DNA from: Tengunoibacter tsumagoiensis
Lineage (GTDB): Bacteria; Chloroflexota; Ktedonobacteria; Ktedonobacterales; Ktedonobacteraceae
Length of the DNA stretch: 64,000 bases
Reading direction: 5' to 3'
Assembly: GCF_003967535.1 (NCBI RefSeq)
Contig: NZ_BIFR01000001.1
Coordinates: forward strand, 177,493 to 241,492
This document shows positions 8,914 to 17,028 of this stretch, in pieces. The position numbers were made by a program, and so were the translations under genes. How positions within the stretch are numbered: position 1 is the first letter of the stretch; every line of letters begins with the position of its first letter. The notes under the pieces are model-generated. The model was not told where the DNA came from and ran no database searches. It saw nothing but the letters and a program-made list of their open reading frames with translations.

Positions 8914-8978
8914 ATACACAAAGGCAGAGTCGAGATGCTTCTTCTAAGAGAAGGTATCTCGGCTCTGCCTTTGTGTAT
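8914..8978. terminator. Bidirectional terminator-like hairpin
   Basis: 23-bp arms (8914-8936 and 8956-8978) with a single mismatch and a 19-nt loop. The hairpin sits between convergent genes. On the minus strand it is followed by four U residues, so it probably also ends the 9015-10274 gene. Confidence 0.75.
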
Positions 8979-9014
8979 ATGTGTATAAAGGAGTCAAAGC
9001 GCAAAGCAGTTCAG

Positions 9015-10274
9015 TTAACTGCGCTGGAGAGCAAATTGCTCAAACATCGCCTCCCAGACTTCCTGATTCTCCATCCGTTCGCGCGGATTGGCAACGCGAG
9101 CATTAATCATATCAAAGATACAACAGAGCAGGCGTTGCAAGACCATCGAGGCTTCATCATAGAAGCCCGCAGCCTCTTTGATATTGCCATTGAGGATCTC
9201 ATGGCAGAGTAAGCTAAAATTAGCAACATCGATCTGGTTCTGGTGTACCTGGAACTGATAACTCCCCATATGCCAGAGTCCTTCGTTCTGCATCAATGCA
9301 TTCAGCGTGTTGGGGTCCAGTTCAATGCCATTAGCTCGACAGGTCTCAGCCAGGGCGTCCATGGTCCAGTTAATAAACTCAACCAGTGCAGGGAGCTGTT
9401 CGGTTGGATTGCGCCGATTATCCCATTCCTGCTCCATCCGGCTAATCAGGTCAAGAAGTGCAAAGTTTTCCAGACGTAGCTTCTCGGCTGGATCTGGAAG
9501 GCGCATCTTGCGACCATTCGTGTAGGGGAGATTCTCCTGGAAGATGGGCATCACAAACTTCTGCTGAACCAGTTGGGAGAGGTCGCGAGCAACGTCTAAC
9601 TCGGGTCGGCGCAGGGCAGTAGCGATACGGCGTACCTTGCGATAGAGATTAATATGCGTGAAGAGTTCTAGTGTCCGTAGATCGAAGTTCATTGTATAGG
9701 CGATCGCTGGTGAAAGCTGAACAATCGTCTGGACGCCCTGTGGAAGAAATTTTGTGATCTCTTGTAGTTCATCAGAGTAGCGGATCATCTCCATTGTAGC
9801 GCGTACAACCTCGATATCGAGGGCCGCCTCGCCGTAAGGCAGGAGCTTTTGCAGGTTGGGGCTGGCAATAAAATCATAGCTGCCGTCTTGCCAGAGCGAG
9901 AGCTCACGAGCCGTCCAGATGGCCTTGGTGCGCAGGGCTTCATGAAGTTGAGACTCTGTAATCGCCCGCATCATCACCAGTCGCTCGCCAATGCGTTTGC
10001 CCAGGGGGTCCTGGAGTTGTTGCGCAAAAGCCTGTTCAATCTGATTGTGGGTGGTCATGTTTAACTGTTGCAGCACATCACCAAGCGTTAATGCACTGGG
10101 GTCAACTTCAGAGCAATTGGCAAGCTTCCCCTCACTGAAATAGAGGATGCCCATCCGGCCATTGCTTTGCTTAAGATGGATTGCGCCCGTCATGCTGCCC
10201 ATCTCAACAATCTGTAATATCTCTACCAGACCAAAATCTTTTAGATAACCAGACAGAACAGTGTCTGTGTTCAT
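9015..10274 (-). CDS. DUF4388 (PatA-like N-terminal domain) protein
   Basis: A 419-aa cytoplasmic protein. The first about 100 residues (LSGYLKDFGLVEILQIVEMG, then TGAIHL and GRMGILYFSEGKLANC) are a DUF4388/PatA N-terminal domain, found in bacterial signalling and gliding or pilus regulators. The rest is helical and unassigned. The frame is open to GTG 10388, but ATG 10274 is preferred: it has GGGGGG 4 nt upstream and begins exactly where the domain begins. No partner kinase or regulator gene is adjacent. Confidence 0.78.
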   Translation of the reverse strand: MNTDTVLSGYLKDFGLVEILQIVEMGSMTGAIHLKQSNGRMGILYFSEGKLANCSEVDPSALTLGDVLQQLNMTTHNQIEQAFAQQLQDPLGKRIGERLVMMRAITESQLHEALRTKAIWTARELSLWQDGSYDFIASPNLQKLLPYGEAALDIEVVRATMEMIRYSDELQEITKFLPQGVQTIVQLSPAIAYTMNFDLRTLELFTHINLYRKVRRIATALRRPELDVARDLSQLVQQKFVMPIFQENLPYTNGRKMRLPDPAEKLRLENFALLDLISRMEQEWDNRRNPTEQLPALVEFINWTMDALAETCRANGIELDPNTLNALMQNEGLWHMGSYQFQVHQNQIDVANFSLLCHEILNGNIKEAAGFYDEASMVLQRLLCCIFDMINARVANPRERMENQEVWEAMFEQFALQRS

Positions 10275-10536
10275 GCGCCCCCCATGTGCCTTGCTGAGCC
10301 AAGCGGTCGAATCACTGATGGCGTTCACCTCGCCATCGTTTCCGCTTCGTACAGGTAAAAAGAGTACCTGTGTTGCATTATATATCACTGCCCTGTTCTC
10401 TTCAACAGATACTCTTTAGCCACAGGGCTTTGCACAATGGTGCGTCTGGAGATGGCTGGCTGACTTTTTCATGCCCCAACTCCAACGAGATAGCGAGAAA
10501 TGAACATTTCCCCTCCGCAAAATTGCATTCGTTATA

Positions 10537-10695
10537 GAGGGGCTCACATCGTGGAATGGGACGTTTCGGCAGGAGACAAGCAACCTTCCCTACTTGCCAT
10601 GTTATATTTCGCTCTATTTCACATATAAAATAATGTAAAGTAGGGAAAGTCGCTTGTCTCTTTCCTCTCTTCCCACTTTGAGATGTGAGCCCCTC
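10537..10695. repeat. Foldback (MITE-like) element, locus A
   Basis: A unit of about 159 bp bounded by 11-bp inverted ends GAGGGGCTCAC (10537-10547) and GTGAGCCCCTC (10685-10695). Its two halves are imperfect inverted copies over about 60 bp, including a 23-bp pair (10573-10595 and 10638-10660) whose two mismatches are wobble-compatible in RNA. An AT-rich loop of 42 nt lies between them. It belongs to the same family as the four units at 21456-22225. No transposase is present. Confidence 0.8.
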
Positions 10696-10913
10696 CATCG
10701 CTCAATGGGCAACGGAAAACGGGAACAGAAGCGATGGAGGGGCTCACCTCGTGAAATGGGACGTTTCGGCAGGAGACAAGCAACCTGCCCTACTTACATT
10801 GGTATATGATGCTCTATTTCAGATAGAAAACATCATCATTTTGGGCGTCTCTTTTTCCATCTCCGCCATGGTCACCCCTCCATAGCTCAATTGGAAATAA
10901 TGTTATGGAGGGG
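10685..10913. repeat. Second, degenerate foldback unit, locus A
   Basis: A 17-bp perfect inverted repeat (10685-10701 and 10731-10747) joins the first unit to a second. The left half of the second (10748-10795) is close to the first, but its right half has decayed. It ends with a 10-bp inverted pair, CCCCTCCATA at 10875-10884 and its complement at 10904-10913. This fills the 10275-10970 gap. Confidence 0.65.
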
Positions 10914-10970
10914 CAAGAAGGTCTTCTCGCTATCAATTCTTAACCTTTTTCACTCTCCCGAATCATGATG

Positions 10971-10976
10971 TATAAT
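10971..10976 (+). promoter_or_regulatory. -10 box directly before the SDR start
   Basis: A perfect TATAAT ends 7 bp before ATG 10984, which places the transcription start at or next to the A of the start codon. There is no ribosome site, so the mRNA may be leaderless. Confidence 0.45.
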
Positions 10977-10983
10977 TCAGAGT

Positions 10984-11697
10984 ATGAGTATAAAAAATCG
11001 TGTCGCCATTATTACTGGCGCGGGACGGGGTGTGGGCCGCTCCACTGCCCTGCTGTTTGCTCAGCAGGGGGCCCAGGTCGTGCTCTTCAGTCGGACAGGC
11101 TCCGCTCTTACAGAAGTGGCCGCCGAGATTACTGCCGCAGGCGGGAGCGCTCTGTCGATTGCAGGCGACGTTGCGCGAGAAGAGGATGTCTTAAAGCTCT
11201 TCGAACAGGTCAAAGAACAGTATGGACGAGTCGATATTCTCGTCAATTGTGCAGGGATCGTGGCCATTCGTCCATTTCTAGAGATGGAGACAGAGCTCTG
11301 GGATCAGGTTATCGCTACCAATCTACGTGGCACCTTCCTCTGTTGTCGCGAAGCCTTCCGCATCATGAGCGTGCAACAGCAGGGCGTGATTATCAATCTT
11401 TCCTCACTTTCGGGGGTAAAAGGCGTAGAGAAGTTCCCCGGATTGAGCGCATATAACGTCTCAAAATCAGGCGTCGCTGGATTAACGGAGATCTTAGCGG
11501 TCGAGGGGAAGCCGTACAATATTCGTGTCAGTGCGGTCAGCCCGGGTGCGATTGCGACCGAGATGCTACGTCAGGCCGCTCCCCATCTAAAAGCCGGGAT
11601 GACTCCAGATGAGCTCGCAGAGATTCTGCTCTTCCTGGCCGATGATACCGGAAAAATGTTCAGCGGCAGCAATATTGAGCTGTTTACAAATGCCTAG
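10984..11697 (+). CDS. SDR family NAD(P)-dependent oxidoreductase
   Basis: A 237-aa classical short-chain dehydrogenase/reductase. The nucleotide-binding motif TGAGRGVG is at 11-18, NCAGI lies near residue 87, the catalytic Ser is in NLSSLSG and YNVSK gives Tyr and Lys near 156 and 160. The substrate cannot be told from sequence. It is followed after 39 bp by a 6-pyruvoyltetrahydropterin synthase-like gene and then a GT4 glycosyltransferase, so a sepiapterin-reductase-like role in pterin synthesis is possible. FabG-like and other roles remain open. Confidence 0.88.
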   Translation: MSIKNRVAIITGAGRGVGRSTALLFAQQGAQVVLFSRTGSALTEVAAEITAAGGSALSIAGDVAREEDVLKLFEQVKEQYGRVDILVNCAGIVAIRPFLEMETELWDQVIATNLRGTFLCCREAFRIMSVQQQGVIINLSSLSGVKGVEKFPGLSAYNVSKSGVAGLTEILAVEGKPYNIRVSAVSPGAIATEMLRQAAPHLKAGMTPDELAEILLFLADDTGKMFSGSNIELFTNA

Positions 11698-11736
11698 TCT
11701 GCCATTTGCCTTGATGAGGAAGGAGACCACTTCTCT

Positions 11737-12144
11737 ATGGTTTACCTGACCCGCCGTGTGACTTTTAGTGCTGCCCATCGTCTCTGGAGCCATGCTTTGA
11801 GCGATGAGGAGAATCAGGTGGTCTATGATAAATGCGCCAATCCCAATGGCCATGGACATAACTATATCCTTGAAGTCACTGTCCGCGGCACACCCGATCC
11901 CCAGACCGGGATGGTGATGAATCTAACGGATATGAAAAAGATTATGAATGAACAGGTGGTTGATTGGGTGGATCATAAGCATCTGAATTATGATGTGCCC
12001 TGGCTCGAAGGGGTCATCCCCACCGCTGAGATGCTGGCAATGAAGTTCTGGGAACGGCTCGAGCGCGACTTTCCCGCTGGCCTGCTTTATGAAGTGGTCC
12101 TGCACGAGACCGAGAACAATCGCGCCTCCTATCGGGGCGAATAA
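11737..12144 (+). CDS. 6-pyruvoyltetrahydropterin synthase / QueD family protein
   Basis: A 135-aa zinc enzyme acting on 7,8-dihydroneopterin triphosphate, making either 6-pyruvoyltetrahydropterin (biopterin branch) or 6-carboxytetrahydropterin (queuosine branch). Zinc ligands are His14 (FSAAHRL) and His39 and His41 (NGHGHNY). The catalytic Cys33 sits in DKCANPNGHGH, and HETENN near the C terminus fits substrate binding. No queC, queE or folE lies nearby, so context does not support the queuosine route; the flanking SDR and glycosyltransferase suggest a modified pterin. Start ATG 11737 (GTG or upstream starts not needed). Confidence 0.88.
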   Translation: MVYLTRRVTFSAAHRLWSHALSDEENQVVYDKCANPNGHGHNYILEVTVRGTPDPQTGMVMNLTDMKKIMNEQVVDWVDHKHLNYDVPWLEGVIPTAEMLAMKFWERLERDFPAGLLYEVVLHETENNRASYRGE

Positions 12145-12164
12145 GACAAGGGAGATCGATAAAG

Positions 12165-13259
12165 ATGCGCATTGCGTTAGTTGCGCCACTAGTAACTTCT
12201 ATTGCTCAACCCTTTATAGGAGGCTCGCAAGCTCTAGTGGCCGAACTTGCGCAAGGGCTACAACAACGAGGCCATGCGGTAACGCTCTTTGCTCGTACTG
12301 GCTCTTCAGTGCCTGGTATAACCATTGAACAACTGGCCGTCCCTGATCAGGTACGACCAGCTATCTTTTCAGATCCAGGTGCAGAGCAGCCCGCGAACAG
12401 TGGCTTCTTTGCCCAGGCCAATATCTTTTTAGATCTTTTTCTTAATTTGCAGCAGCGCCAGACGGAGTTCGATCTGATCCATGCTCATGCCTTTGACTGG
12501 CCCGCCTTTGTTACCAGTGCCCTTGTTCGACCCATACCTGTAATTCATACCATTCATCTTCCCGCAGTCTCTCCAGAGATTAATGAAGCTCTACGTGTCC
12601 TTCACCAGCGCAATCATCCTCTTAAGCTCATCACTGTCTCTCATTCATGCGCTCAGACCTATGCAAGCTATACTCCGTTTGATCGCGTGATCTACAATGG
12701 CCTCAAAATTGAGCAGATTCCCTTTGCAGAGCACGTTTCAGAAAGTGCTCCTTTGCTCTTCGCAGGCCGTATCACGCCCGAGAAAGGGGTCGAAGAGGCT
12801 ATAGAGATTGCTGAACAGGCTGGCGTGCCTTTGCTGATCGCAGGTGGTATCTATGATCAGCATTATTATGAGCAGCGTATCCTACCACGCATCCATCAGG
12901 CTGGCGATCATGTGCGCTATCTGGGACAGCTCGATCATGAGACGCTCTGGCAACTGATGGGCGAGGTGCGTGGGCTCCTCTTCCCTATCGCCTGGGACGA
13001 GCCCTTTGGCCTGACACCGGTCGAGGCGATGGCCGCTGGCACACCTGTAATTGCCTTTCAACGTGGAGCCGCCGCCGAGGTCATTCGCGATGGTGAGACT
13101 GGCTTTCTTATTCAACCGGGCAACTGTCGGCAAGCTGCGGAGCATGTTCCGGCTCTCTCTCATCTCTCACGAAAAGCCTGTCGCAGCCATGTTGAACGCT
13201 CATTCTCTTTTGCTCAGATGCTTGATGAGTATGAAGAGGTCTATGCAGAGCTGTTGTAG
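12165..13259 (+). CDS. GT4 family glycosyltransferase
   Basis: A 364-aa retaining GT-B glycosyltransferase. The N terminus MRIALVAPL with GGSQALVAELAQGLQQRGH is the acceptor-domain start typical of GT4. The donor-side signature PFGLTPVEAMAAGTPVIAF, containing the E-x7-E-type motif region, is in the C-terminal third; FAGRITPEKGVEEAI is the usual mid-protein motif. It begins 20 bp after the PTPS-like gene with GGGAGA upstream of ATG 12165, so it belongs to the SDR-PTPS transcript. The acceptor is unknown; a pterin acceptor is inferred only from neighbours. Confidence 0.85.
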   Translation: MRIALVAPLVTSIAQPFIGGSQALVAELAQGLQQRGHAVTLFARTGSSVPGITIEQLAVPDQVRPAIFSDPGAEQPANSGFFAQANIFLDLFLNLQQRQTEFDLIHAHAFDWPAFVTSALVRPIPVIHTIHLPAVSPEINEALRVLHQRNHPLKLITVSHSCAQTYASYTPFDRVIYNGLKIEQIPFAEHVSESAPLLFAGRITPEKGVEEAIEIAEQAGVPLLIAGGIYDQHYYEQRILPRIHQAGDHVRYLGQLDHETLWQLMGEVRGLLFPIAWDEPFGLTPVEAMAAGTPVIAFQRGAAAEVIRDGETGFLIQPGNCRQAAEHVPALSHLSRKACRSHVERSFSFAQMLDEYEEVYAELL

Positions 13260-13319
13260 AGGGACTCATCCTTAAGGAACACCAAAAATAAGTTAGTACT
13301 TTTCCCCAAATATCTTGAC

Positions 13320-13362
13320 TTATCCACATATGCTGTGGATAACTGTGCGCATATGTGGATAA
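13320..13362. other. Palindrome with three perfect DnaA boxes
   Basis: Perfect DnaA-box sequences lie at 13320-13328 (TTATCCACA) and, inverted, at 13334-13342 and 13354-13362 (TGTGGATAA). The outer two are part of a 14-bp perfect inverted repeat (13320-13333 and 13349-13362) with a 15-nt loop that contains the third. AT-rich DNA flanks both sides. It lies between convergent genes, so it may be a terminator, a DnaA-titrating or activating site, or part of an origin. Confidence 0.6.
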
Positions 13363-13418
13363 ACCATTCTTCATAACACTTCTGATTGCAAAAATTCATC
13401 TTTTCAATTTTTTCGCTC

Positions 13419-14306
13419 TTACCCCTTGACTGCTCCTGCCGTCAGGCCGGACACAATTCTACGCTGACAGATTAAGACCAGAATGACCAGTGGGATAGTC
13501 ACAATAATTGCAGCCGCCGCCAGTTGTCCATAGGCTACAACATGTTCGGAATTAAAACGGGTAATTCCGACTGTAACCGGTTGAGCTCGCTCATTACTGG
13601 TAAGGTTTAAGCCAAACAAAAAATCATTCCAGACGGCAATAAACGAGAGAATAGCCGCCGCAAAAACGCCCGGAGCTGTCAGTGGCACAATCACCAGCCA
13701 GAGCACCTGCAAACGGGTGGCACCATCAACACGCGCCGATTCTTCTAGATCTGATGGCAGGTCGCGAAAAAAGGCCGTGAGGAACCAGACTGTCAATGGT
13801 AAGGTTAGCACCAGATCGGGAATAATAAGCGCCACATAGGTATTGTAAAGATAGATTGGCCCTGTAAAAAGTACAAATAGGGGCCCAATCATTGCAATAA
13901 ATGGAAACATGTTGACCGACAAAACTGTAGATAATACGGTGGATTTGCCCAGAAAATCTAATCGAGCAAGCGCATAGGCACAGAGGATACCAAAGATGAG
14001 CGCTAAAATGGTTGTGATGCTTGCAATAATCGCGCTATTGCGCAGGGTAGGGAGAAAAAATGATGAGCTGAAAACCTGCACATAGTTGCTCAGATCAAAC
14101 GAATGCGGAAATAATGTTGGAGGAGAAGCGGTAAGCTCGGTTCCATTTTTAATTGAAGTGATAAAAGTCCAGTAGAGCGGTCCCAGGGCCAGGATGACGA
14201 CGAGCATGACTGCAAGCAAACGAACCCATGAAAAGCCTTGCTCCCCTGCTGGAGTACGGCGTACCCTCTCTGGAGCATGCCGATTAATGATGGTCTGAGT
14301 TGACAT
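13419..14306 (-). CDS. Sugar ABC transporter permease, MalG/ThuG type
   Basis: A 295-aa inner-membrane permease with six predicted helices and the EAA motif EESARVDGATRLQVLWLVIV, ending in PLTAPGV, that docks the ATPase. It pairs with the upstream MalF-type permease (18-bp gap) and a solute-binding lipoprotein to form a CUT1-family carbohydrate importer. No ATPase gene is in the cluster, so a shared MsiK-type ATPase encoded elsewhere probably energises it. Start ATG 14306 with GGAGAGG upstream. Confidence 0.92.
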   Translation of the reverse strand: MSTQTIINRHAPERVRRTPAGEQGFSWVRLLAVMLVVILALGPLYWTFITSIKNGTELTASPPTLFPHSFDLSNYVQVFSSSFFLPTLRNSAIIASITTILALIFGILCAYALARLDFLGKSTVLSTVLSVNMFPFIAMIGPLFVLFTGPIYLYNTYVALIIPDLVLTLPLTVWFLTAFFRDLPSDLEESARVDGATRLQVLWLVIVPLTAPGVFAAAILSFIAVWNDFLFGLNLTSNERAQPVTVGITRFNSEHVVAYGQLAAAAIIVTIPLVILVLICQRRIVSGLTAGAVKG

Positions 14307-14324
14307 ACCATATTCCTCTCCTGG

Positions 14325-15239
14325 CTACCGATTGGCTCGCCGTAATAGCACAACAAAAAAGAGACTGATAGCCAGGCCATAGAGAAACACCATGACAGCC
14401 GCAGCAACCCCGGGCGCAAAATCAAAGGCCGTTCCAGCAAACATTTTAAAGTTGGCATAAGACGCCATCGAAGGAACGGCTCGCTGCCCAAAGACATAGA
14501 AAAGATCAAAGACACGAATTGAATCTAATGAACGGAATAACAGCGCGATAAGCAATGGTGCCCACAATAGAGGCAGGGTAATAGTTGTAAAACGTTGCCA
14601 GCGTGTGGTGCCATCAACATTTGCAGCCTCATACAGTTCATCAGGTATCACCTGCAGGCCTGCCAGAAGGAGTAGTGTCATAAAAGGGGTTGTCTTCCAG
14701 ACATCGGTAATCACGGCAGCAGTGAGCACTCCAGCGGGGGTGCCAAGGAGGGTATTGCCAGGTGGCAAAAGATGGAGCGATTGGAGGAGGTATGTAATGA
14801 CTCCCGTCTGATCGTTATACATCAACAGCCAGATCTGAGCCGAGACCACCGTTGGAAAAGCCCAGGGGATGAGAATAGCCGCCCGCACGAGGCCCCGCCC
14901 TGGAAAGGCATGGTTAATTAACAGTGCAATACTTAGCCCGAAGAGCGTCTCCGCTGCAACACTCAAGATGGTAAAGAGAAGTGTCATCTGCATTGAGCCA
15001 ATAAAGATTGGGTCGCTTAGGACGTCGCTATAATTGCGCAATCCCACAAAATGTGGAGCGCTTAAGAGAGGATTATCGAGCAGACTGAGCCGCAACGAAT
15101 CCAGCATCGGATAGACGGCGATAAGGAGAATGAGCAAGATGGTTGGCAACACAAAAAGATACGGCAACCAGTGCCCCTTGAAGGATACTCTCCACCAGGC
15201 CGCTCGCTTTTCTCGTGGTCGTGTCGCAATCAGATCCAT
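14325..15239 (-). CDS. Sugar ABC transporter permease, MalF/ThuF type
   Basis: About 304 aa with six predicted helices and the EAA motif YEAANVDGTTRWQRFTTITL. It forms the permease heterodimer with the downstream MalG-type protein. ATG 15239 is chosen over TTG 15245 because GGAGGG lies 8 nt upstream. The gene lies 50 bp after the binding-protein gene in the same operon. The substrate is unknown; a GH1 beta-glucosidase elsewhere in the window hints at oligosaccharide use but is not linked. Confidence 0.92.
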   Translation of the reverse strand: MDLIATRPREKRAAWWRVSFKGHWLPYLFVLPTILLILLIAVYPMLDSLRLSLLDNPLLSAPHFVGLRNYSDVLSDPIFIGSMQMTLLFTILSVAAETLFGLSIALLINHAFPGRGLVRAAILIPWAFPTVVSAQIWLLMYNDQTGVITYLLQSLHLLPPGNTLLGTPAGVLTAAVITDVWKTTPFMTLLLLAGLQVIPDELYEAANVDGTTRWQRFTTITLPLLWAPLLIALLFRSLDSIRVFDLFYVFGQRAVPSMASYANFKMFAGTAFDFAPGVAAAVMVFLYGLAISLFFVVLLRRANR

Positions 15240-15289
15240 AACCAATCCCTCCAGAGATCCAGATCTCCCACTCTATTCATGATCAAGCC

Positions 15290-16651
15290 TTACGCAGGAT
15301 AGGAGTTGCTAAACTTTTTCAAGGCCTCTTCTAGATCTCTCAGGGCCTCATCAGGACTCTTTTCACGCCTGAGCGCTTGATAGACCTGGCGTTGAATGGC
15401 ATCGGAGACATCTGTATAACGCGGAGAGACAGGACGCGGCTCTGCGGTCTCAAGGATCGGTTTGAGTTGACCAAAGAGCGGAGCGCGATTTAACACATCA
15501 TGATCATCGTACAGACTCTTGAGCGTTGTGGTCTGTGAAGCCTCAATCATCGCTTTTTTCTGGGCTGGTGGTTGTAAAAGATACTTAATAAATTCCCAGG
15601 CTGGTTCAGCATGTGGAGAAAAGGCATTGATCGAGAGATTCCATCCTCCCAATGATGAATGCCCGGTTGAATTGCTCCCTCCATGTGGCATGCCAGTAAT
15701 AGCGAACTTGCCTTTGATCTGCGATTGATTGGGATCATTGGAGAGGAGGTAGGCATAGGGCCAGTTGCGCATAAAAACGGCATCGCCATTCTGCCAGACC
15801 AGACGAGCCGGATCCTCCATATAGGTAGTGACCGCCTCTGGCGAGATTGTCCCAACCCAACTCACCATTCTCTCCAGCGCCTGACGCCCTTCGGGGCTAT
15901 TCACCCGCACCTGGGTAGGATCGTTAGGATCCAGTACCCGCCCCCCATACCCATAAAGCACCTCCACAAAATTGCAGACCAATCCCTCATACTGAGCTCC
16001 CTGCCAGACATACCCATATTTTGCATGAGACTGCTGCTGCTGAGCGGTACTGGTGAGCTGATCCCAGGTGGCCGGGGGAGTAGAGACGAGATCTGTTCGA
16101 TAATAGATCAGGCCAACGTCAGTTCGAAATGGGGCCGCCCAGATCTGTCCCTTATAGGTACAGCCTTTCAGTGGTCCAGCCAGATACTTCTCTCGTTCGC
16201 TTACAGGCCACTGACTATCTGAAATAGGTCTGATCCACTGGCTGGCTGCAAACTGGGCCGGATAAACGATATCAATGGATAGAATATCGATACTGGCATC
16301 CTTTGCTCGCAGCATATTTGTATACTTGCTCAAGAGATCATTGGTATTCGAGGGGCCTTGATTCCAGGTAACATGTATCCCTTTCTGATGCCCAATTGTC
16401 TCGTTAAAGGTCTGGACCAGTTGACGATAGGTTGGAGTTGAATCCTGCTCGCTCTGCCAGACAAGATTGGTAGCGGCTCCATTACCAGTCGGACTATTTG
16501 CCGAGCCTCCACATGCCTCCAGCAGCGATACGGCGGCAGTACTGGTGAGGCCAAGCGTAGCCATGCGCTCAAGAAAGCGCCGCCGGCTCATTCGTCCTGC
16601 ACGCATCCAGGTTATACTCTCATCTAAGGCCTCACGCTGCTCAGGCACCAT
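15290..16651 (-). CDS. Extracellular solute-binding lipoprotein, family 1
   Basis: A 453-aa substrate-binding protein that delivers a sugar to the two permeases. The N terminus carries a twin-arginine motif SRRRFLERM (about 22-30) followed by a hydrophobic stretch and the lipobox LLEAC, so it is probably exported folded by Tat and lipid-anchored at Cys. The mature part has the usual family-1 features (VWQSEQDSTP start, WDQLTSTAQ, GHSSLGGWNLSIN). The first 20 residues before the twin arginines are an unusually long n-region. Start ATG 16651 with AAAGGAG upstream; first gene of the operon. Confidence 0.9.
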   Translation of the reverse strand: MVPEQREALDESITWMRAGRMSRRRFLERMATLGLTSTAAVSLLEACGGSANSPTGNGAATNLVWQSEQDSTPTYRQLVQTFNETIGHQKGIHVTWNQGPSNTNDLLSKYTNMLRAKDASIDILSIDIVYPAQFAASQWIRPISDSQWPVSEREKYLAGPLKGCTYKGQIWAAPFRTDVGLIYYRTDLVSTPPATWDQLTSTAQQQQSHAKYGYVWQGAQYEGLVCNFVEVLYGYGGRVLDPNDPTQVRVNSPEGRQALERMVSWVGTISPEAVTTYMEDPARLVWQNGDAVFMRNWPYAYLLSNDPNQSQIKGKFAITGMPHGGSNSTGHSSLGGWNLSINAFSPHAEPAWEFIKYLLQPPAQKKAMIEASQTTTLKSLYDDHDVLNRAPLFGQLKPILETAEPRPVSPRYTDVSDAIQRQVYQALRREKSPDEALRDLEEALKKFSNSYPA

Positions 16652-16861
16652 TGCTCACGCTCCTTTCAACACCTCAACTTCAACACCTCAACTTTGATGA
16701 ACCTGCCCCTTACTACAAAAGACGTTTGCCTTTAACTATAAGATGCGATCCTCCGGATTGGCAGAGGCTTCTCTAAACACGCAGGCTGATCAGTAGTCTC
16801 AATGGCATCAATTGTTGCAAAAAACACTCGAAACGTCCGGAACAGCACATAAAGCACTAAC

Positions 16862-16890
16862 TTGACAAGAGGGCGTCACACCCCTACAAT
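16862..16890 (+). promoter_or_regulatory. Consensus sigma-A promoter
   Basis: TTGACA (16862-16867), a 17-bp spacer and TACAAT (16885-16890). It drives the 17029 gene with a start near 16897. Apart from a short 14-bp direct repeat (about 16668-16694), I see nothing else in 16652-17028. Confidence 0.7.
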
Positions 16891-17028
16891 CAATAGTAAT
16901 CTGGCAATAGTAACCCTGGTCAGACGCTACTATTCTGGCTGTAACAGGTAAAATGTGCTATTTTTGGGTCAATGGTACCCTTCTCAAACATAGCATTAGT
17001 CGCTCGCTCTGAGAAGAAGGAAGTTTGT

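Noticed and set aside
10402..10698. 98-codon minus-strand frame inside foldback element A
   Set aside because: It consists almost entirely of repeat DNA and ends within the palindromes.
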